29,009 bases of DNA from JAFGKK01 sp964521085 (GTDB taxonomy: Bacteria > Chloroflexota > Anaerolineae > Anaerolineales > RBG-16-64-43). Under the pieces are notes generated by a model, which did not search any database, had not been told where the DNA came from, and saw only the letters and a program-made list of their open reading frames with translations. The translations under genes and the position numbers were made by a program. Shown one piece after another: positions 25,261-29,009 of this stretch. Within the stretch, counting starts at the first letter, position 1, and the number at the start of each line of letters is the position of its first letter. Where the stretch lies: positions 1 to 29,009 of the forward strand of contig CAZFPL010000037.1 in NCBI GenBank assembly GCA_964521085.1. Reading direction: 5' to 3'.

Positions 25261-26301
25261 ATGAAAACATACAACCTTTTCTTCCTCGGTTTCGGAACCA
25301 TCGGCCGTGCGCTTGCCCGCATGCTGCTGGAGAAGCAAGCGCTTCTGCAGGAAGCCTACGGCGTCTCTTTTCAAACGGTTGCCGTGGTCACCCGCCGGCA
25401 TGGATGCGTACTTGACCCCGCCGGATTGGATATTGCTGAAATTCTTCGGCTGGCAGATTCCGGGGAAGGGATCGGGAAGCGGCGGATTGAGTCGGCCGGC
25501 TTGGAAGAGATGCTGAAAGAATCGAAAGCGGATGTTCTTTTGGAGATCACACCGACCGACCGCGAAACCGGCGAGCCGGCGGTCACCCACATCCGCACCG
25601 CTCTCCGCTGCGGATTGCATGCGGTGACGGCCAACAAGGGGCCGGTGGCGTACGCGTACCGCGAGTTGAGGGATCTGGCGCAGCAGGCGGGGCGGCGTTT
25701 CTTATTTGAACCGGTCGTCATGGACGGTACGCCCACTTTTTCTCTGCAAAGGGAGGTTCTGCCGGCGGCGCAGATCCTCGGTTTCCGCGCGATTCTCAAT
25801 TCCACCACTAATTATCTTCTCACCCGGATGGAAAAAGGGATGGATTTCGAGGAAGCGGTTCAGGCGGCGCAGGCCGTCGGGATCGCCGAGGCCGACCCGC
25901 TGGCGGATGTGGAAGGCTGGGACGCCGTGCTCAAGGTGGCGGCGCTGGTGAACGTGTGGATGGACTATCCGCTGAAGCCGGGCGCGGTCACCCGGCAGGG
26001 GATCGGCGTATTGGACCCCGAGGAGATCCGTCGTGCCCGGTCGGAAGGCCGGCCGTTCAAGCTGGTATGCCGCGCCGTCCGCACTGCGGATGGCGTAGCG
26101 GCATCCGTCCGGCCGGTGCAGATTTCGGTGGACGATCCGCTGGCTTCCGTTAGCGGCACGGGGACGATGCTTTTACTGGAGACCGATTCGCTTCCCGGAT
26201 TGATCATCGGCGGAACCGCGCCCAACCCAAAGACGACGGCCTATGGATTACTCTCCGATCTCATCCGCATCGCCCATGACGATGGGCTTTCCCGGAAATA
26301 G
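25261..26301 (+). CDS. Homoserine dehydrogenase
   Basis: The 346-residue enzyme reduces aspartate semialdehyde to homoserine in threonine/methionine synthesis. It has an N-terminal NAD(P) loop GFGTIGRALARML (residues 11-23), ANKGPVA, then ILNSTTNYLLTRME and GIAEADPLADVEGWDAVLKVAAL, which carries the conserved acidic and Lys residues. No C-terminal ACT domain is present, so it belongs to the short, non-ACT class, probably not inhibited by threonine through ACT. The ribosome binding site is weak. Its neighbours are remnants, so no operon is evident. Confidence 0.94.
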   Translation: MKTYNLFFLGFGTIGRALARMLLEKQALLQEAYGVSFQTVAVVTRRHGCVLDPAGLDIAEILRLADSGEGIGKRRIESAGLEEMLKESKADVLLEITPTDRETGEPAVTHIRTALRCGLHAVTANKGPVAYAYRELRDLAQQAGRRFLFEPVVMDGTPTFSLQREVLPAAQILGFRAILNSTTNYLLTRMEKGMDFEEAVQAAQAVGIAEADPLADVEGWDAVLKVAALVNVWMDYPLKPGAVTRQGIGVLDPEEIRRARSEGRPFKLVCRAVRTADGVAASVRPVQISVDDPLASVSGTGTMLLLETDSLPGLIIGGTAPNPKTTAYGLLSDLIRIAHDDGLSRK

Positions 26302-26378
26302 CGGTTCGACTGGATACAATCCGCTCCTTCCCGTCCGGGTTTCTACGATTGGCGGGATTTTTTCTCAGGCGGGCGGGT

Positions 26379-26465
26379 ATAAACGAGACGATCCGCTGCG
26401 GCGAATTGCGTGCCGGGTATTTCGGCAAGGAGTTCAACTTGGCCGGATGGGTCGACCGCTTCCGG
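26379..26465 (+). pseudogene. 5' remnant of an aspartyl-tRNA synthetase gene
   Basis: About 29 codons read NETIRCGELRAGYFGKEF then NLAGWVDRFR, which matches the N-terminal OB-fold of bacterial aspartyl-tRNA synthetase (pattern CGELR-x4-GK-x-V-x-L-x-GWV-x-R). The expected RDHGG block does not follow; similarity stops near 26465, close to the end of the M28 remnant on the other strand. The expected start codon is ATA (26379-26381), not ATG. TACAAT at 26315-26320 may be the old promoter. A working synthetase gene should exist elsewhere. Confidence 0.6.
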
Positions 26466-26481
26466 CCCGCTCCCTGCTTCG

Positions 26482-27596
26482 TTATCCTCCCGGACGGGGG
26501 CCCAGCAGACCGGCGACATGCGCCACCGTACCGACTGCGGCTCTAATAATATTCGTGCAGTACGCCATGTTCAGGTGTTCCAAAAGTTCGTATTGCGAGT
26601 GGTAGTAGGGGTTGAAATCGTCGCTGCTGTCTTCCATGATGGATATGGCCGGATAACCCTGAGCCCAAAACATGCCATGATCGCTGCCGACGTAGATGCC
26701 GGTTTGATATTGCCGATCGGGAATCAGATCAATCCGGTAGGCGCTGACAATCTGTAGAAAAACGTCGGCCAACGGTCCGTCCAGCGGCGAATCCCCGGGC
26801 GCGCGCATGTTCACATCGACCACCGGCCCCCCGTCCGGTCATAGGCCAGCATATCCAGGTTAAATACGGCGACGATGTTATCACCGGCCGTCCGCATGGC
26901 GCTGGCGTAGGCATAACTTCCCAGTTAGCCGTTTTCCTCCCCGGTAAAGAAGACAAACCGCACGGTGCGTTCAAACCGATACCCGCTCAAGATCCGGGCG
27001 GCCAACAGGACTCCCGCCGTCCCGCTGGCGTTATCGTCGGCGCCCGGCGCCGGGAAGCGATTCCACAACGGATTGGCGACCGGAATCGGAGGAAGAGTTT
27101 TTTCGATACCAGAAGAGTCGATATCCCGGTCTACCATGTCGTCCACGTGGGCTGTCAACAGAACGATTTCATCCGGATCCGTGCTCCCGGGCAGACTCGC
27201 AACGATATTGCGCCCTTTGGTGATGGCGCCGGACGGAAGCTGCCACTCGAAATAACTCACCGCCATCCCCGGATTCCGGAGATGCTCATATACGTACTGG
27301 GTGGCCTGAAGGATGGCGTCGCCTGCAAGCTGCACGCGGCTTACGAGGGTATAAGGCTCGCCGCCGATGGTGACAGGCCATTGGCCGCTCAGATCGCCAA
27401 TCGATGTATAGAGTTGAACCGGGGTCACTTGCGCCATCATTTCAGCCAGCAAGCTATTGGGTTCGGAGGAAGGCGACCGGGTTTCGGATACGGGTAAAGC
27501 AGTCGGACTCGGCAGCGGGAAAGAAATCGCGCAAGCGGTGACACTTTGCAGAAAGAGAAATGTCAGGATGGTTTAAACACGATTGGGATGCCGCAT
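26482..27596 (-). pseudogene. Decayed M28 family zinc aminopeptidase lipoprotein
   Basis: Read through its lesions, the gene encodes a lipoprotein signal (TFLFLQSVTAC) and an M28 peptidase with the zinc ligands in order: TAHVDD, GADDNASG, FFTGEENG (catalytic Glu), FNLDMLAYD and YYHSQYELLEH. Three lesions are visible. An in-frame TAA lies at 27573-27575, eight codons after the ATG at 27596 (preceded by GAGG). A second TAA lies at 26925-26927, directly after the catalytic Glu segment. A one-base frameshift lies near the six-C run at 26827-26832. Both TAA codons could derive from CAA by a single transition. The frame 26925-27452 is the longest intact piece. Confidence 0.85.
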
Positions 27597-27693
27597 CTCC
27601 ACCTCGCAGGAACACCGGCGTGCGCGCAACGCCAGGAAAAGCCATCCATGCAGACGGTTTTCCGGGAGCCGCGTTTTAAAAAACCTGTTCTAT

Positions 27694-27716
27694 CCCGGGG
27701 GTAATTCTACCCCGGG
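27694..27716. repeat. Hairpin CCCGGGG...CCCCGGG
   Basis: CCCGGGG(G)TA-ATTC-TACCCCGGG forms a nine-base-pair stem with one bulged G and a four-base loop. No T-run follows, so a terminator is unlikely; role unknown. Confidence 0.5.
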
Positions 27717-27907
27717 TCGCGGCGGGCGACATCCGATTTGCGCCGTGTGTGGGAATTTCTCCGTCCCGCATTTATTCTATTGGCGCACAGGAATTCTGTG
27801 GGATGATAAAATAAAGTTTATTTCTAGTAGTTCCTTTATTGTTATTATTTTCCGCAATCTTTTCTCAATAAATCGCTAATTTATTCCATATATCCATCTC
27901 GTGGGAG

Positions 27908-27965
27908 GGTGAAATACGGAAATAACTCCCGAATATCTGTATAATAGGTGGTGAAATACGGAAAT
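27908..27965 (+). repeat. Direct repeat GGTGAAATACGGAAAT, two copies
   Basis: Perfect 16-base copies at 27908-27923 and 27950-27965, 42 bases apart (four helical turns), upstream of the small gene at 28030. They could be binding sites or the trace of a short duplication. A TATAAT (27940-27945) lies between them. Confidence 0.6.
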
Positions 27966-28029
27966 TTGGAACCGAGAATTATTTCAGTAGACTCATTAGT
28001 TGGGCTTAAAACCAAAACCAGGGGGATAT

Positions 28030-28308
28030 ATGCTACGAGTCCGTCAAACAATCAGACCAGGAAAACGCGGTACAAGGAAATATCTAGAAAAGTATGGAGA
28101 TCGATTGATCTGTGTTCGATACCATTATGACTTAGAAAAACGTAAACGCCTAACCACAGTAGAAATAATAGAAGAAGAGTCGAATTGGTCTCCAAAAAGA
28201 ATATTAGCGTCTACGATCGTGCAGATCCAAGTCATTTGGGGAGAAGCAGATCTTGCCAGACGCATAAAGAAAAATGGAGGCAAATGGAACAAGGAGAAAC
28301 AGGTTTAG
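28030..28308 (+). CDS. Small conserved protein truncated by a TAG codon
   Basis: The 92-residue frame starts MLRVRQTIRPGKRGTRKYLE and continues with DRLICVRYHYDLEKRKRLTTVEIIEE. From memory it belongs to a family of roughly 110-residue hypothetical proteins found repeatedly in accessory DNA, whose end typically reads GGKW-x-P-x3-VW-x-L-x-Y followed by LGLE-x-RI. Here the Trp codon is TAG (28306-28308), and in-frame sequence after it reads EVTYGKAREMLIESRIVRK to TGA at 28365-28367, which restores the family end. So the gene is probably cut by a TGG to TAG change. Function unknown; the Arg/Lys-rich start suggests nucleic-acid binding. Confidence 0.65.
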   Translation: MLRVRQTIRPGKRGTRKYLEKYGDRLICVRYHYDLEKRKRLTTVEIIEEESNWSPKRILASTIVQIQVIWGEADLARRIKKNGGKWNKEKQV

Positions 28309-28370
28309 GAAGTAACTTATGGAAAGGCAAGGGAGATGCTAATTGAGAGTAGAATAGTCCGGAAATGAAT

Positions 28371-28447
28371 ACTTGCCGGTAGAGACAAATCTCTACCCGC
28401 AAGTAATGAAAATTCTTACCCGTAGAGACAAATCACTATGGGCAAGT
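28371..28447. repeat. Two related hairpins with a shared core
   Basis: Copy one (28371-28404) pairs ACTTGC and GGTAGAGA with TCTCTACC and GCAAGT around the loop CAAA, with one C-C mismatch. Copy two (28415-28447) has the same GTAGAGACAAATC core (28422-28434) and the same outer arms but several mismatches. The unit recurs every 43 bases. The GTAGAGAC...CTCTAC pattern resembles known non-coding palindromic repeats of environmental bacteria. They follow immediately after the decayed small gene. Confidence 0.65.
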
Positions 28448-28475
28448 AAACTGTGTATAATTCCATCTAATCATA

Positions 28476-28487
28476 TGTTGGGCTGTT
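28476..28487 (+). repeat. Left arm of cassette inverted repeat, R' core GTTGGGC
   Basis: TGTTGGGCTGTT is the exact reverse complement of AACAGCCCAACA at 28953-28964. It contains GTTGGGC (28477-28483), which fits the integron crossover consensus GTTRRRY; the cassette boundary would lie between 28477 and 28478. Confidence 0.7.
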
Positions 28488-28530
28488 ATGGAGAAAATCA
28501 TTACAGGACCTATTTCACATGGAGGAGAAA

Positions 28531-28953
28531 ATGTCAAACCTTGTTAATGAAAAAGAAAATGTAAAAAATCAAGCGTTTGTAAAAAAGATTTGTGAGCCAC
28601 TAATAAAAAGAATTTCTTCAAATGAAGAAATAAAAGCAATGATTTATGGCCAAACAAAACCTTCTGGTTGTGCGTTCTTGGCTTTGGGTACTTTATCGAT
28701 GGCTGCTGTAAAGCAATACTACATTGGAATTACAATTGATAATCTCTTATTACTCCAACGTGATTTTTGGGGTCGGCCAGGAGAAATAAAGCGAATTCCA
28801 TTAAAAATGATAAATTCAGCAAAATTCAAAAAAGGCCTTTTAAATGACATGGTATTTTTAGAATTCGATGAGGAACCGAAAAAACTTCATCTTCAAGTTA
28901 TATTTAGACTTAGAGAACAATCAATGAAAATAGTATCAATAATTGGAAAATAA
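28531..28953 (+). CDS. Cassette-borne protein of unknown function, possible PH-like domain
   Basis: The 140-residue soluble protein starts at ATG 28531, fixed by GGAGGAG five bases upstream; an ATG at 28519 is possible but lies within that signal. The N-terminal 40 residues are Lys/Glu-rich and helical. Residues 60-140 are beta-rich (QYYIGITIDNLLLLQRDFWG, then KRIPLKMINSAKFKKG, then VFLEFDE) and end with a short helix, an arrangement reminiscent of bacterial PH-like domains. No catalytic motif is seen. GC content is far below the left part of the window. It is the sole gene of the putative integron cassette. Confidence 0.75.
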   Translation: MSNLVNEKENVKNQAFVKKICEPLIKRISSNEEIKAMIYGQTKPSGCAFLALGTLSMAAVKQYYIGITIDNLLLLQRDFWGRPGEIKRIPLKMINSAKFKKGLLNDMVFLEFDEEPKKLHLQVIFRLREQSMKIVSIIGK

Positions 28954-28956
28954 ACA

Positions 28957-29009
28957 GCCCAACAAGGCGCTGCAGCCGACGTGGCAAGGCGCAGCGAAAA
29001 ATTGTTTAA
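28957..29009 (+). repeat. attC recombination site, first half
   Basis: The site begins with the R'' core GCCCAAC (28957-28963, consensus RYYYAAC) and continues as AACAAGGCGCTGCAGCCGACG, closely following the classical aadA-type attC left half AACAA-nn-CG-n-T-n-n-AGCCGACG. The R'' core complements the R' core at 28477-28483. The right half, with L' and R', lies beyond the window. Confidence 0.7.

Larger units (their letters stand above)
27597..28029. other. Gene-free AT-rich intergenic region
   Basis: No supported gene. Contents are a hairpin at 27694-27716, strongly AT-rich sequence from about 27800, and two direct copies of a 16-base word at 27908 and 27950. Composition shifts here from GC-rich to AT-rich, marking the border of the accessory right end. 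Confidence 0.6.
28478..29009 (+). mobile_element. Integron-type gene cassette, partial (attC continues past the end)
   Basis: The segment has the expected cassette layout: crossover core, short leader, one ORF (28531-28953), and an attC site starting a few bases after the stop. The ORF is AT-rich while the attC is GC-rich, as is common in cassettes. No integrase gene or attI is visible, and no recognisable attC lies to the left of the crossover, so this may be the first cassette of an array extending to the right, or a lone cassette at a secondary site. Confidence 0.65.

Noticed and set aside
26925..27575. TAA read as glutamine (alternative genetic code)
   Set aside because: Both TAA codons in the M28 remnant could replace CAA, but intact genes here end in TAA (the PIG-L gene at 173), TAG and TGA in the normal way, and a frameshift accompanies the stops. 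Gene decay is simpler.
27908..28447. CRISPR array from the repeated words
   Set aside because: Only two copies of each repeat occur, spacing and length do not fit repeat-spacer units, and no cas gene is present.
28478..28953. Toxin-antitoxin pair in the cassette
   Set aside because: Only one ORF is present and it shows no toxin or antitoxin motif that I recognise.

Overview
The window looks like about 29 kb of a GC-rich bacterial chromosome, most likely from an uncultured member of the Chloroflexota (Anaerolineae-like). That placement is an inference. It rests on lipoproteins and anchored proteins with Thr/Pro/Ser-rich linkers, paired PIG-L deacetylases, a DUF4405 protein with an internal twin-arginine motif, and general family content. 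No rRNA or other phylogenetic marker is present. The only RNA gene found is a tRNA-Leu(CAA) at 7709-7793 with a near-consensus promoter.

Left part (1-6.6 kb): an amino-sugar/chitin utilisation group. A PIG-L-type deacetylase and a ROK-like kinase form a minus-strand pair with a 4-base overlap. They diverge from a plus-strand run of a GH18 chitinase-like lipoprotein, a GH20 beta-N-acetylhexosaminidase lipoprotein and a GNAT acetyltransferase. Together they could cut chitin-like or peptidoglycan-derived polymers outside the cell, trim them to GlcNAc, then deacetylate and phosphorylate the sugar. A strong terminator follows at 6588-6625.

Middle part (6.6-23.6 kb): ordinary chromosomal genes. 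These are a b561-like DUF4405 membrane protein, tRNA-Leu, two tandem paralogous anchored proteins, an ICMT-like membrane methyltransferase, a PhzF-family protein and a sulfotransferase. A compact operon follows (DUF2007, sugar-1-phosphate transferase, sugar-type formyltransferase, second PIG-L deacetylase), best read as surface-glycan synthesis with deacetylation plus N-formylation. Next are a two-domain cell-wall lipoprotein (polysaccharide deacetylase-like plus amidase), a single-domain response regulator, a DUF192 protein, a triple-LysM M23 endopeptidase, a GT-C-like polytopic protein, and a CPBP protease-ABC ATPase-ABC permease operon.

Right part (23.6-29 kb): a scarred, partly AT-rich region. 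An acyltransferase-3 gene has lost its 5' end to a roughly 100-base palindromic element. An intact homoserine dehydrogenase is followed by the remnant of an aspartyl-tRNA synthetase start. The remnant abuts a decayed M28 aminopeptidase gene with two in-frame TAA codons and a frameshift. A small gene of a family I recall as widespread is cut by a TGG-to-TAG change and followed by two related hairpins. The window ends in what looks like an integron gene cassette: an AT-rich ORF between complementary 12-base repeats, followed by the first half of an attC site that runs off the end. No CRISPR array, phage module, intact transposase or integrase gene is visible.
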